A stretch of DNA of 64,000 nucleotides, taken from positions 950,001-1,014,000 of the forward strand of contig NZ_CP074436.1 of the NCBI RefSeq assembly GCF_016858305.2, given 5' to 3'. Shown piece by piece: positions 7,907 through 16,863 of the stretch (positions within the stretch are counted from its first letter, which is position 1; every line of letters starts with the position of its first letter). The notes beneath the pieces were generated by a model. That model was not told the origin of the DNA. It ran no database searches and worked only from the letters and a program-made list of their open reading frames with translations. Both the position numbers and the translations under genes were made by a program. This DNA comes from Polaribacter sp. Q13 (GTDB lineage: Bacteria; Bacteroidota; Bacteroidia; Flavobacteriales; Flavobacteriaceae).

Positions 7907-10126
7907 TTGGAATATACAGCAACCATAGACGAGGAAAATAAAGAAATAGCAAAACGATACAAAGATTTGCTTAAAGGTACTTATGAAATTTTATCTAAAG
8001 AAGATAAAGAACTCATAAGAAAAGCCTTTGATATTGCCGTAGATGCACATTCTGACCAACGTAGAAAAACGGGAGAGCCCTATATTTATCACCCAATTGC
8101 CGTTGCAAAAATTGTTGCTTATGAAATTGGTTTAGATGCCGTTTCTATAGCTTCTGCCCTACTGCATGATGTTGTGGAAGATACAGAATACACGATAGAA
8201 GACATAGAAAATCTTTTTGGTGAAACCATTGCAAAAATAGTAAACGGACTTACCAAAATATCTCGTTTAAACAAAGAACAAGACGCTTCTATACAAGCAG
8301 AGAATTTTAGAAAAATGCTCTTAACATTAAATGATGATGTTAGAGTTATTTTGATAAAAATTGCAGACAGACTGCACAATATGCAAACAATGGATGCAAT
8401 GCCTGCCCACAAACAGGTTAAAATAGCATCGGAAACATTATATATTTATGCTCCTTTGGCGCATAGATTAGGGTTGTATAATATTAAAACCGAGCTAGAA
8501 GATTTAGGCTTAAAATACACAGAACCCGAAGCCTACTATGGTATTTTAGGTAAGATAAAAGAAAGTAAAGAAGATCAGCAAAAATATTTACAACAATTTG
8601 AAGATACCTTAAAAGCGGGTTTAGATAAAGAAAACTTCGAATATGAAATAAAAGGTAGGTTTAAATCTATTTATTCTATTCGTAGAAAAATGATCAATCA
8701 AAATGTAACTTTTGATGAAGTTTATGACAAATACGCTATTAGAATTATATATAAACCCAACACAAATGATGATAAATTTGATGCTTGGAAAATATATACC
8801 ATTGTAACAGACTACTTTAAACCAAATCCTACGCGTTTAAGAGATTGGATTTCTCAACCAAAATCTACAGGTTATGAGGCCTTACATATTACGGTAGTGG
8901 GTCCTGATTCTCAATGGGTAGAAGTACAAATTCGTTCTAGTAGAATGAATGAAATTGCAGAAAAAGGATATGCGGCACATTTTAAATACAAACAAGGTGT
9001 AACTAAAGACAACGGATTAGAAGATTGGTTAAATAAATTAAAAGAAACCTTAGAAACACAGAGTTTAAATGCGGTAGATTTTGTAGAAAATTTTAAACTG
9101 AATTTATATTCAAAAGAAATTTATGTTTTTACACCTAAAGGCGATTTAAAATCACTTCCAAAAAACGCAACCGCTTTAGACTTCGCTTTTTCAATACACA
9201 CAGATGTAGGTTTAAAATGTAGAGGTGCTAAAGTAAACGGAAAGTTAATGCCTTTAAGTCATCAATTAAAAAGTGGTGACCAAATAGAAGTAATTACTAC
9301 TGCTTCTAACAAACCAAATGCTAGATGGTTAGATTTTGTAATTACCGCAAGAGCAAAAGCAAGAATTAGAGCGGCTTTAAATGAAGAAGAAAAATTAATT
9401 GCAGAAGAAGGAAAAGCCATCTTAACCCGTAAGTTACGCCATTTAAAAATTACTTTTAATGATAAAACCATAAATGAACTTGTTAACTATTTTAAGCTAA
9501 AAACAAGTTTCGACTTATTTTTTAGAGTTGGAAGTGGTACTATTGATAATACACAATTAAAAGCTTTTGTTTCTCAACGAAACAGTAAAATTTTAAATTT
9601 CTTTAAATCTAAGTTAAGTAGAAATACTTCAGAAAAAGAATACGTAGATTCAGACACTGTTACCAATAAGTATGACTCCTTAGTTTTTGGTAAAGAAGAG
9701 CAAAAACTAGACTATAAACTCTCTAAATGTTGTAATCCTATTCCGGGAGATAAGGTTTTTGGATTTTTAACAATTAATGAAGGCATAAAGGTTCATAAAA
9801 TGAACTGTCCGAATGCTATTTCCTTACAATCTAATTATGCCTATAGAATTATGCAGGCAAAATGGATAGATTCTTCACAAAAAGATTTTAAAGTTATATT
9901 AGAAATATCAGGCGTTGACAATCAAGGGATGGCAAATGATGTAACCCGTACTATTTCTAATAACATGGGTGTTTTTATTAATAGCATAAATATTAAAGGA
10001 GATGAAGGTGTATTTGAAGGAAAACTCGCTATAAATGTTAAAAATAGTTCACAATTAGATAAATTAATAAAAAACCTTCTTAAAATAGAAGGAGTTAAAA
10101 AAGTAGATCGTGTTAATACTTTGTAA
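7907..10126 (+). CDS. spoT: Bifunctional (p)ppGpp synthetase/hydrolase (RelA/SpoT homologue)
   Basis: Long RSH protein controlling the stringent response. Domain order: HD hydrolase (YIYHPIAVA near 60, LLHDVVEDT near 86), synthetase (EVQIRSS and AAHFKYK near 340-360), TGS (VFTPKGDLKSLPKNATALDFAF near 400), zinc-finger-like CCNPIPGDKVFGF near 605, and C-terminal ACT. The intact HD motif indicates hydrolase capacity. Length 739 is typical of Bacteroidota RSH enzymes. The only plausible start is a TTG at 7907 (reading MEYTATIDEEN); no ATG occurs in the first 140 codons and the N-terminal region is conserved, so TTG is well supported. Confidence 0.95.
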   Translation: MEYTATIDEENKEIAKRYKDLLKGTYEILSKEDKELIRKAFDIAVDAHSDQRRKTGEPYIYHPIAVAKIVAYEIGLDAVSIASALLHDVVEDTEYTIEDIENLFGETIAKIVNGLTKISRLNKEQDASIQAENFRKMLLTLNDDVRVILIKIADRLHNMQTMDAMPAHKQVKIASETLYIYAPLAHRLGLYNIKTELEDLGLKYTEPEAYYGILGKIKESKEDQQKYLQQFEDTLKAGLDKENFEYEIKGRFKSIYSIRRKMINQNVTFDEVYDKYAIRIIYKPNTNDDKFDAWKIYTIVTDYFKPNPTRLRDWISQPKSTGYEALHITVVGPDSQWVEVQIRSSRMNEIAEKGYAAHFKYKQGVTKDNGLEDWLNKLKETLETQSLNAVDFVENFKLNLYSKEIYVFTPKGDLKSLPKNATALDFAFSIHTDVGLKCRGAKVNGKLMPLSHQLKSGDQIEVITTASNKPNARWLDFVITARAKARIRAALNEEEKLIAEEGKAILTRKLRHLKITFNDKTINELVNYFKLKTSFDLFFRVGSGTIDNTQLKAFVSQRNSKILNFFKSKLSRNTSEKEYVDSDTVTNKYDSLVFGKEEQKLDYKLSKCCNPIPGDKVFGFLTINEGIKVHKMNCPNAISLQSNYAYRIMQAKWIDSSQKDFKVILEISGVDNQGMANDVTRTISNNMGVFINSINIKGDEGVFEGKLAINVKNSSQLDKLIKNLLKIEGVKKVDRVNTL

Positions 10127-10168
10127 ATATCCTTTCATTAAAAGGCCTATTTTATTAAGAATTAACTG

Positions 10169-10176
10169 TAAATTTG
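10169..10176 (+). promoter_or_regulatory. -7 box TAAATTTG of the Fur-family gene
   Basis: Exact TAnnTTTG box 24 bases before the ATG at 10201. It overlaps a TTG at 10174 that would otherwise extend the reading frame, so it argues for the internal ATG as the true start. Confidence 0.5.
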
Positions 10177-10200
10177 TTTTTTGTAAAAAATCATTCACAA

Positions 10201-10650
10201 ATGAGTAATTCTCTTGAAAATCAAGAAATCGTAAAAAAAGTTTTCACTACGTATTTAGGGGAACATAAGCATAGAAAAACTCCAGAACGCTATGCTATTC
10301 TTCAAGAAATATACGTTGCTGATGAGCATTTTGATATAGAATCTCTCTATATTAAAATGAAAAATAAAAATTATAGAGTTAGTAGAGCTACACTTTATAA
10401 TACCATAGACCTACTTTTAGATTGCGGTTTGGTTAGAAAACATCAGTTTGATGGACAATCTATGGCGCGTTATGAAAAAAGTTATTTTGATAAAAATCAT
10501 GACCACGTTATTTTTACAGATTCTGGAGAAGTAAAAGAATTTTGTGATCCACGAATTCAAATTATAAAGAAAACCATAGAAGACGTTTTTGATATTGACA
10601 TTCAGAATCATTCACTGTATTTTTACGGAACAAAAAAGAACAAATCTTAA
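10201..10650 (+). CDS. Fur family transcriptional regulator
   Basis: Metal-responsive repressor of the Fur/Zur/PerR superfamily, 149 residues from the ATG at 10201. The N-terminal winged helix includes [15 protein letters not shown] and the recognition region [23 protein letters not shown]. The dimer/metal domain has [18 protein letters not shown], but only one Cys in the usual zinc position (EFCD) and no C-terminal CxxC, so it lacks the structural four-Cys zinc site found in many family members. This leaves the sensed metal (Fe, Zn or peroxide via Fe) open. An upstream in-frame TTG is rejected because it falls in the -7 box. purA follows 38 bases later. Confidence 0.88.
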   Translation: MSNSLENQEIVKKVFTTYLGEHKHRKTPERYAILQEIYVADEHFDIESLYIKMKNKNYRVSRATLYNTIDLLLDCGLVRKHQFDGQSMARYEKSYFDKNHDHVIFTDSGEVKEFCDPRIQIIKKTIEDVFDIDIQNHSLYFYGTKKNKS

Positions 10651-10688
10651 TTAACAACACAACATAAACAACAATTAACACAACTATA

Positions 10689-11960
10689 ATGGCTGTAGAT
10701 TTATTACTAGGATTACAATGGGGAGATGAAGGAAAAGGTAAAATTGTAGACGTACTTACAAGAAACTATGATATCATTGCACGTTTTCAAGGAGGTCCAA
10801 ATGCGGGACACACTTTAATTTTTGATGGACATAAACATGTCTTACATACAATTCCTTCTGGAATTTTTCATAAAACTGCTTTAAATGTAGTAGGTAATGG
10901 AGTTGTAATAGACCCTGTAATCTTTAAAAAAGAATTAGAAAATCTAGACGTACACAAAATAGATTATACATCTAAATTGTTAATTTCTAGAAAAGCGCAC
11001 TTAATCTTACCAACGCATAGATTATTAGATGCAGCATCAGAAACTTCTAAAGGAAAAGCTAAAATTGGTTCTACATTAAAAGGAATTGGCCCAACTTATA
11101 TGGACAAAACCGGTAGAAACGGAATGAGAGTTGGTGATTTAGAATTAGACAACTGGAAAGAAAAATATGATGCTTTAACAGAAAAGCACATTAAAATGTT
11201 AGAATTCTTTGATGTTCAGGTTGAATATGATTTAAAAGAATTAGAAGCAGAATTTATTAGAGGAATTGATAAATTAAGAACATTAGCATTTATTGATAGT
11301 GAAGAGTTTTTAAACCAAGCTATAAAAGATAAAAAAACAATTTTAGCAGAAGGAGCACAAGGTTCATTATTAGATATAGACTTTGGTACCTATCCTTTTG
11401 TAACATCTTCTAATACTACTGCAGCAGGTGCTTGTACTGGTTTAGGAGTTGCACCAAATAAAATTGGTGAAGTATTTGGAATCTTTAAAGCGTATACTAC
11501 TCGTGTTGGTTCAGGACCTTTCCCTACAGAATTATTTGATAAGGATGGTGAAGATATGGCTAGAATTGGTCATGAATTTGGAGCAACAACAGGTAGACCA
11601 AGACGTTGTGGTTGGTTAGACTTAGTGGCTTTAAAATATGCAGTAGACGTAAACGGTGTTACTAAATTAATGATGATGAAAGGTGATGTTTTATCTGGAT
11701 TCGATACTTTAAAAGTATGTACTTCTTACAATTATAAAGGAGAAGAAATTAACCATTTACCTTATAACATTGAACCAGAAAACGTTTCTGTTAACTATTC
11801 TGAATTTAAAGGTTGGGATGAAGATTTAACTAAAATGACTTCTGCAGATCAATTACCACAGAATTTACTAGACTATGTTGCTTTTATTGAAAAAGAAACT
11901 GGAGTTCCTGTATCTATCGTTTCTGTTGGTCCAGATAGAAAGCAAACAATTAATAGATAA
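10689..11960 (+). CDS. purA: Adenylosuccinate synthetase
   Basis: GTP-dependent ligation of IMP and aspartate, the first committed step to AMP. Motifs: N-terminal GDEGKGK P-loop (residues 12-18), GGPNAGHT (36-43), LKGIGPTYMDKTGR, and TTTGRPRRCGWLDLVALKYA toward the C-terminal third. Length 423 is standard. It follows the Fur-family gene after 38 bases and ends at a strong terminator. Two nucleobase permeases lie downstream, so the region has a purine theme. Confidence 0.97.
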   Translation: MAVDLLLGLQWGDEGKGKIVDVLTRNYDIIARFQGGPNAGHTLIFDGHKHVLHTIPSGIFHKTALNVVGNGVVIDPVIFKKELENLDVHKIDYTSKLLISRKAHLILPTHRLLDAASETSKGKAKIGSTLKGIGPTYMDKTGRNGMRVGDLELDNWKEKYDALTEKHIKMLEFFDVQVEYDLKELEAEFIRGIDKLRTLAFIDSEEFLNQAIKDKKTILAEGAQGSLLDIDFGTYPFVTSSNTTAAGACTGLGVAPNKIGEVFGIFKAYTTRVGSGPFPTELFDKDGEDMARIGHEFGATTGRPRRCGWLDLVALKYAVDVNGVTKLMMMKGDVLSGFDTLKVCTSYNYKGEEINHLPYNIEPENVSVNYSEFKGWDEDLTKMTSADQLPQNLLDYVAFIEKETGVPVSIVSVGPDRKQTINR

Positions 11961-11980
11961 TAATCTATAATTAATAAATG

Positions 11981-12016
11981 AAAAGCATCTTTCAGAAATG
12001 AAAGATGCTTTTTTAT
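11981..12016 (+). terminator. Terminator after purA
   Basis: Stem AAAAGCATCTTTC / GAAAGATGCTTTT with a short loop and T run, 20 bases after the purA stop. The core stem GCATCTTTC/GAAAGATGC is identical to the terminator at 15926-15962. Confidence 0.9.
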
Positions 12017-12245
12017 TTTTATTAAGGTCATAGTACTCGGTTAATTCTACTTTTATCCAATACTATTAGAAAAGTAATCTAGTTCAATACCAGAATTATG
12101 AACGCTACCTTTTGCAGCCATTCAGCTCACAATTCCCCCTTTTTACCTTCAAATTATCACTAACATTACTACCTACAATTCTCTAACAGTAAGTTTCTTT
12201 AATTTAATTTTTATGATTACTTTTAAAAAAAATTAAACCCTCGTA

Positions 12246-13478
12246 ATGCAAAATACCGAAGAACTAGAAACTATTAATCTAGACAATCCTATCAAGAGAA
12301 CCCTTGTTGGAATTCAATTTTTATTTGTTGCCTTTGGAGCAACTGTATTAGTACCACTTTTAATAGATATTGACCCATCTGTTGCTTTATTTACTGCAGG
12401 TGTTGGAACACTAATTTTTCATTTAATTACAAAAGGAAAAGTCCCGGTGTTTTTAGGAAGTAGTTTTGCCTTTATTGCTCCAATTATAGCGGCTACTAAA
12501 TTATATGGTTACGCCGGAACCTTAGGAGGTTTAATTGCTGTAGGTTTGGTATACGGAATTGTATCCGCAATCATCAAACTTTGGGGATTACGAGTTATTG
12601 AAAGAATATTCCCTTCCATTGTTGTTGGTCCTGTAATTATGATTATTGGATTATCTCTAGCTCCTGTTGGAGTTAATATGGCTAAAACAAACTGGCTTAT
12701 TGCTCTTTCTGTATTAGTTACAGCTATTGTTATTGTTATCTATTCTAAAGGACTTGTAAAATTGATTCCTATTTTTATTGGAATTGTTGTAGGATACCTT
12801 ATCTCTATAATTTCTGGATTGGTTGACTTTTCATCAGTTAATGAAGCAGCTTGGTTTGTGTTACCTAAATTTACAAGACCAGAATTTAATTGGGGAGCCA
12901 TCATTTATATGATTCCTGTTGCCATTGCTCCTATTATTGAACATATTGGCGATATGTACGCTATTGGTGGTGTTGCAAACAAAAAATTTGTAAAAGATCC
13001 AGGATTGCATAGAACATTATTAGGCGATGGTGTTGCCACTGCTTTTGCTGGTTTTTTAGGAGGACCTCCAAACACTACTTATTCCGAAGTTACTGGAGCT
13101 GTTGCTTTAACTAAAATAGTGGATCCTCGTGTGTTACGAATTTCTGCTGTAACAGCAATCGTTTTTTCATTAGTTGGAAAGATAAGCGCAGTACTAAAAA
13201 CCATACCAGAAGCTGTTTTAGGAGGAATTATGCTACTTTTATTTGGGATGATAGCCAGTATTGGAATTAAAACATTAGTAGATGCTAAAACCGATTTTGG
13301 TAAAACTAGAAATCAAGTGATTGTTTCTATTATTTTAACGATTGGTATTGGAGGAGCTGAAATTTCTTATGGTAATTTTTCATTGGCAGGAATTGGGTTA
13401 GCTTCGATTGTAGGTGTACTATTAAACCTAATTTTACCAAATAAATCAACACCTATAAAAGGAAGTCACGAAGAATAA
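12246..13478 (+). CDS. NCS2 uracil/xanthine-type permease (UraA-like)
   Basis: Nucleobase:cation symporter-2 protein of the inner membrane, closest in appearance to the uracil permease UraA. It has about 14 hydrophobic segments and the family's half-helix motif EHIGDMYAIG with Glu232, the substrate-binding acidic residue in this subfamily, and GGPPNTTYSEVTGAVALTK downstream. Length 410 is typical. It is convergent with an AzgA-type permease and shares a perfect palindromic terminator with it. Uracil as substrate is the best guess; xanthine is possible. Confidence 0.87.
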   Translation: MQNTEELETINLDNPIKRTLVGIQFLFVAFGATVLVPLLIDIDPSVALFTAGVGTLIFHLITKGKVPVFLGSSFAFIAPIIAATKLYGYAGTLGGLIAVGLVYGIVSAIIKLWGLRVIERIFPSIVVGPVIMIIGLSLAPVGVNMAKTNWLIALSVLVTAIVIVIYSKGLVKLIPIFIGIVVGYLISIISGLVDFSSVNEAAWFVLPKFTRPEFNWGAIIYMIPVAIAPIIEHIGDMYAIGGVANKKFVKDPGLHRTLLGDGVATAFAGFLGGPPNTTYSEVTGAVALTKIVDPRVLRISAVTAIVFSLVGKISAVLKTIPEAVLGGIMLLLFGMIASIGIKTLVDAKTDFGKTRNQVIVSIILTIGIGGAEISYGNFSLAGIGLASIVGVLLNLILPNKSTPIKGSHEE

Positions 13479-13490
13479 ATGAAATATAAT

Positions 13491-13544
13491 TTAGTATAAA
13501 AAAAGCCTTTTAGAAATATTTCTAAAAGGCTTTTTTTATACTAA
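13491..13544. terminator. Perfect 54-bp palindromic bidirectional terminator
   Basis: Every base from 13491 to 13544 pairs with its partner across the dyad centre at 13517/13518, with A runs and T runs flanking the AAGCCTTTTAGAAA arms. It sits between two convergent genes whose stops are 12 and 10 bases away, so it can terminate both transcripts. Confidence 0.92.
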
Positions 13545-13554
13545 ATTTTTAGAA

Positions 13555-14850
13555 TTACATCATAAACTTAATTATAAATAACACTGAAATCACGTACATT
13601 ATAGGCTTTATTTCTTTATATTTTCCTGTAAATAATTTTAACAGTACAAAAGACAACATACCAAATACAATTCCTTCCGCAATACTATACGTTAAGGGCA
13701 TCATAATAATAGTAAAAAAAGCAGGAATTGCTTCCGTAAAATCCTCTAAATCAATTTTTGTAATAGGAGTTATCATCATTAAACCAACAATTATTAAAGC
13801 TGGAGCTGTCGCTGCAGCAGGAATAATCATAAATATTGGTGCAAAAAATAATGAAAGCGCAAACATAATAGCAACCGTTAAAGCGGTCATACCTGTTTTT
13901 CCTCCTTCAGCAACACCTGCAGCACTTTCAACATACGTTGTTACTGTAGAAGTTCCTAAAATTGCACCTACAAATGTACCTATAGAATCTGCAAATAATG
14001 CTTGTTTTACTCTTGGCACTCTTCCTTGTTCATCTAACATTCCAGATTTTGAAGATACACCTACTAAGGTTCCAACGGTATCAAACATATCCACAAATAA
14101 GAATGTAAATAATACTATTAGCATATCTATTGTAAATACTTGAGAAAAATCAAACTTAAAAAAGATAGGTTCAATTGATGGAGGTAAGCTAACGAATGTG
14201 AAATTTTCTGGAATAACAGTAACTCCAACAATTAAGCCTATAAGTGTAGAGGATAGAATTCCGATTAAAATGGCTCCTTTCACTTTTTTTACCAATAAAA
14301 CACCAATAATTAATACACCTGCTAATCCCACCCAAACTGCTGGGTTTTTCATATTTCCTAAAGTTACTAATGTTGCAGAATTATCTACAACTACACCAGT
14401 TCCTTTTAAACCTATAAAAGCAATAAATAACCCAATACCAACAGATACGGCGTGCTTTAAATTTAATGGTATTGAATTTACAATCAATTCACGAATATTA
14501 AATGCTGTTAATAATAAGAATACAATTCCCTCTAAAAACACTGCCGTTAAAGCAAATTCCCATGTATACCCCATTCCCAAAACTACAGTGAATGCAAAAA
14601 ATGCGTTCAGCCCCATTCCGGGAGCTAATGCAAAAGGTAATTTAGCCACTAATGCCATTACTAATGTTGCAATTACTGCAGACAAGGCAGTTGCTGTAAA
14701 AACAGCATCCTTATCCATACCTGCCGCACTTAAAATACTTGGATTTACAGCTAAAATGTAAACCATTGTCATAAACGTAGTGATACCTGCAATAATCTCA
14801 GTTCTTAAAGTTGATTTATTTTCGGTAATTTTAAAATATTTATCTAACAT
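13555..14850 (-). CDS. NCS2 AzgA/PbuG-type guanine/hypoxanthine permease
   Basis: Inner-membrane purine permease of the AzgA branch of NCS2. The N-terminal TEIIAGITTFMTMVYILAVNP, LAPGMGLNAFFA (about 75-86), DMFDTVGTLVGVSSK (about 256-270) and GTSTVTTYVESAAG segments are hallmarks of this branch. Length 431 and 12-14 membrane segments fit. It is the second gene after a DUF5020 outer-membrane protein (15-base gap), suggesting coupled purine passage across both membranes. No purine riboswitch was found upstream. Confidence 0.9.
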   Translation of the reverse strand: MLDKYFKITENKSTLRTEIIAGITTFMTMVYILAVNPSILSAAGMDKDAVFTATALSAVIATLVMALVAKLPFALAPGMGLNAFFAFTVVLGMGYTWEFALTAVFLEGIVFLLLTAFNIRELIVNSIPLNLKHAVSVGIGLFIAFIGLKGTGVVVDNSATLVTLGNMKNPAVWVGLAGVLIIGVLLVKKVKGAILIGILSSTLIGLIVGVTVIPENFTFVSLPPSIEPIFFKFDFSQVFTIDMLIVLFTFLFVDMFDTVGTLVGVSSKSGMLDEQGRVPRVKQALFADSIGTFVGAILGTSTVTTYVESAAGVAEGGKTGMTALTVAIMFALSLFFAPIFMIIPAAATAPALIIVGLMMITPITKIDLEDFTEAIPAFFTIIMMPLTYSIAEGIVFGMLSFVLLKLFTGKYKEIKPIMYVISVLFIIKFMM

Positions 14851-14865
14851 CTTTTCGTTATTTTA

Positions 14866-15522
14866 TTATAGATTCCATTTAACAGCTAAAGTAGGTCTTC
14901 CTTTAAAAGCATAAGTACTTGCAAAGTTATTTGATAGTTCAAGTTCACCTCCTACAGAAAAAGTTTTATTTAAGTGATACCATAATTGAGGCTCTGATAA
15001 GAATACCGTTTTATCACTTAATCCATTTTCAGACCATAAATCTGCAAATCCAGAAAAAGTTAATTTGTTAGCAATGATATTCCAATACCAAGTTCCTGTT
15101 ACTTGGTAGTTTCCTTTACTAGTACCTTTAAATGTTTTGTAACCAGCATATGTAGAAAATCCCCAAACGGCATTTGACTTACTGTAGTTAGCTCCAAAAA
15201 TCCAAGCATTATTTATGGTATAACCATTTAAACTTTCTCCAACTTCAAAAGTTCCTAATCCACCATTATATTCCACGTGCAAACCAACAGGCATTTTTTT
15301 AGTTTTTAAAACACGTGCAATTTCAAAATACGCTTGACTAATTCCATTATTGGCATTAAAATCAAAATCGGTAAAAGTGTAAGTGTTTCCGTAGTTATCG
15401 GGTTTAAACATTTCAAAGGTTAAAGTAACATGTTCACGTGCTAAATCATAGTGACCTTGAAAATTTTGAGCACTTAAAGTGACAACTGTAAAAAAAGCAA
15501 AAAGAGTAGTAATTTTTTTCAT
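14866..15522 (-). CDS. DUF5020 family, Tsx-like outer membrane protein
   Basis: 218-residue exported protein: signal peptide (residues 1-18, cleavage near LSAQ) then alternating amphipathic strands rich in aromatic residues (for example TYTFTDFDFN, GFSTYAGYK, WYWNIIANKLTFSGFADLW) and a C-terminal PTLAVKWNL strand, consistent with a small beta-barrel. It resembles the DUF5020 family of Bacteroidota, related to nucleoside channel Tsx. It lies directly upstream of an AzgA-type purine permease, so nucleoside or purine passage across the outer membrane is a reasonable inference. Confidence 0.78.
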   Translation of the reverse strand: MKKITTLFAFFTVVTLSAQNFQGHYDLAREHVTLTFEMFKPDNYGNTYTFTDFDFNANNGISQAYFEIARVLKTKKMPVGLHVEYNGGLGTFEVGESLNGYTINNAWIFGANYSKSNAVWGFSTYAGYKTFKGTSKGNYQVTGTWYWNIIANKLTFSGFADLWSENGLSDKTVFLSEPQLWYHLNKTFSVGGELELSNNFASTYAFKGRPTLAVKWNL

Positions 15523-15545
15523 TATAATAAGTTGAAATTAAGCCT

Positions 15546-15553
15546 CAAACTTA
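15546..15553 (-). promoter_or_regulatory. -7 box for the DUF5020-azgA operon
   Basis: CAAACTTA on the + strand reads TAAGTTTG on the minus strand, an exact TAnnTTTG match, 24 bases upstream of the DUF5020 start codon. Confidence 0.5.
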
Positions 15554-15925
15554 CCTTAAAACATAGAAAACAGCCTTTTATAAATAGTTCAATTATCAAC
15601 AATATACTTTTACAGACTTAAGGTTAATTACCTGTAAATCAATCACTAAAGAACTTTAATATAAAATTAAGAAGTGAAATAAAAAAATGTTAATAAGTTT
15701 TACTCATTAATACGCTAAACATCTCTTAATAAAAGCTAAATAGACCTCTTTTTATAAAAGAGATTTTCAACACTTAATTCAAGAATTAAATCGTTAAACT
15801 TCAATATTTTATACTGTAAATTACAAATACCTATTTTAGAAAACAATCAAGACTCTTTCTTGTAGCTCCATAAATAAATAGCTTAAGTTGTAGCACTATT
15901 TCTTGATGAGACAAATTAATAAATA
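15554..15925. other. AT-rich intergenic region without a recognised gene
   Basis: Between the promoter of the DUF5020 operon and the terminator of the cytochrome gene. No ORF, tRNA or riboswitch was recognised. It was read specifically for a purine riboswitch because of the neighbouring permease, and no conserved purine aptamer core was seen. Confidence 0.6.
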
Positions 15926-15962
15926 AAAAAGCATCTTTCATTCTTTTGAAAGATGCTTTTTT
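15926..15962 (-). terminator. Terminator after the cytochrome c gene
   Basis: Stem GCATCTTTC (15931-15939) with GAAAGATGC (15948-15956) flanked by A and T runs, about 75 bases beyond the 3' end of the minus-strand cytochrome gene. The stem core matches the purA terminator. Confidence 0.8.
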
Positions 15963-16037
15963 ATAAAAGGATATTAACCTAAATTAAAATAGTTCTACTT
16001 AGACTATATTAGGAGAACCTATTAATTAAGATTTATA

Positions 16038-16541
16038 TTATAAAGTTCTAAAATATTCTAAAATTAATCTACTTTCTTTTTCAGTTAAATGTTGATTAGC
16101 CATTGGTACACCCTTAAATTGAATTAACAATGCTTTTGCAATTGGGTCACTTTTAACCATTTCTTCAGGATTTAAAATCATATTCATTACCCATTCTGGA
16201 GAACGTCTATCTAAAATTCCTTCAGGACTAGGTCCTATAAATTTTCTATTAGCCTTATGACAAGAAGAACATTTATTTTTAAATAATAATTTTCCTTCTC
16301 CTGCCATTTTTTGATCTACTGCTCCTAAAGTTAAAGATTTTACAGGACCAATTCCTTTATTACTTAAATCTACTGCAATTGCATTTTCTTTTACAACTTT
16401 CGTTTTTTCTGCTTTTACAGGTGCTTTTTTAACAGCAGCTTTTTTAACAGGCATATCATTTGTAGATTTCTTTTTTTCATTGCCTCCACAACCAACAAAT
16501 AGTAATACGGAAAGCACTGCTACTAAACTTCTTAATTTCAT
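16038..16541 (-). CDS. c-type cytochrome lipoprotein (class I, NosZ-associated type)
   Basis: Mono-haem c-type cytochrome of 167 residues. Lipoprotein signal ends LLFVGC (Cys18); a Lys/Ala/Val-rich linker (about 25-65) leads to the haem motif CSSCH near residue 90, and a Met ligand is probable in GVPMANQHL near residue 149. Cytochromes of this appearance are commonly next to nosZ in Bacteroidota, but no nosZ is in this window. Its promoter has a Crp/Fnr-type palindrome at -41.5 like that of nirK, so it is probably an electron carrier induced with nitrite or NO respiration. Confidence 0.85.
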   Translation of the reverse strand: MKLRSLVAVLSVLLFVGCGGNEKKKSTNDMPVKKAAVKKAPVKAEKTKVVKENAIAVDLSNKGIGPVKSLTLGAVDQKMAGEGKLLFKNKCSSCHKANRKFIGPSPEGILDRRSPEWVMNMILNPEEMVKSDPIAKALLIQFKGVPMANQHLTEKESRLILEYFRTL

Positions 16542-16632
16542 TTTTTATTTATTTAAGGGTTAATTGTTATTTTTATATAGTTACTAGTTTTTAGAAAACT
16601 TTTCGTTGCTAGTTCATTTGTCTTATTCCTAA

Positions 16633-16640
16633 CAAATTTA
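16633..16640 (-). promoter_or_regulatory. -7 box of the cytochrome c promoter
   Basis: CAAATTTA on the + strand reads TAAATTTG on the minus strand, an exact TAnnTTTG match. Its centre (16636.5) is 33 bases from the centre of the Crp/Fnr-type box at 16663-16676. Confidence 0.6.
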
Positions 16641-16662
16641 AAAAAGTAAACAGCTAAAAAAC

Positions 16663-16676
16663 ATGACTATTATCAC
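16663..16676 (-). promoter_or_regulatory. Crp/Fnr-type operator (site 1)
   Basis: ATGACTATTATCAC has the TGA-N6-TCA skeleton of Crp/Fnr-family sites and an A run in front, with the centre at 16669.5. With the -7 box centre 33 bases away, it would lie near -41.5, the class II activation position. Sites at 18729, 22607 and 25920 share sequence and spacing. Confidence 0.7.
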
Positions 16677-16811
16677 ATTTAAAAGACTTTTTTCTCTTTT
16701 ATAAAACCAACTATTCCTTTAAAACAAACCCAATATAATCCATTAATAACAAGATTCATATGTAAATTATTCAATTATAGATAAAGAAAACAACTTCGTT
16801 TATAAACATAA
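16677..16811. other. Intergenic stretch between site 1 and the next terminator
   Basis: The 322-base gap between the cytochrome gene and the 598-aa gene holds the cytochrome promoter, the operator and a terminator. This remaining AT-rich part shows no ORF or RNA signature. Confidence 0.5.
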
Positions 16812-16845
16812 AAAAAGTCTCTTTTAATATTAAAAGAGACTTTTT
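16812..16845 (-). terminator. Terminator of the 598-aa protein gene
   Basis: Perfect 34-base palindrome, arms AAAAAGTCTCTTTTAAT / ATTAAAAGAGACTTTTT, 18 bases after the minus-strand stop codon at 16864. Confidence 0.88.
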
Positions 16846-16863
16846 CATGATAAATATACTTCC

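Noticed and set aside
14198..14761. 187-codon + strand frame opposite the AzgA-type permease
   Set aside because: Low-complexity Pro/Thr/Asn-rich translation antisense to a clear permease; a shadow frame.
15523..16037. Purine riboswitch upstream of the DUF5020-azgA operon
   Set aside because: The conserved aptamer core was looked for on both strands and not found.
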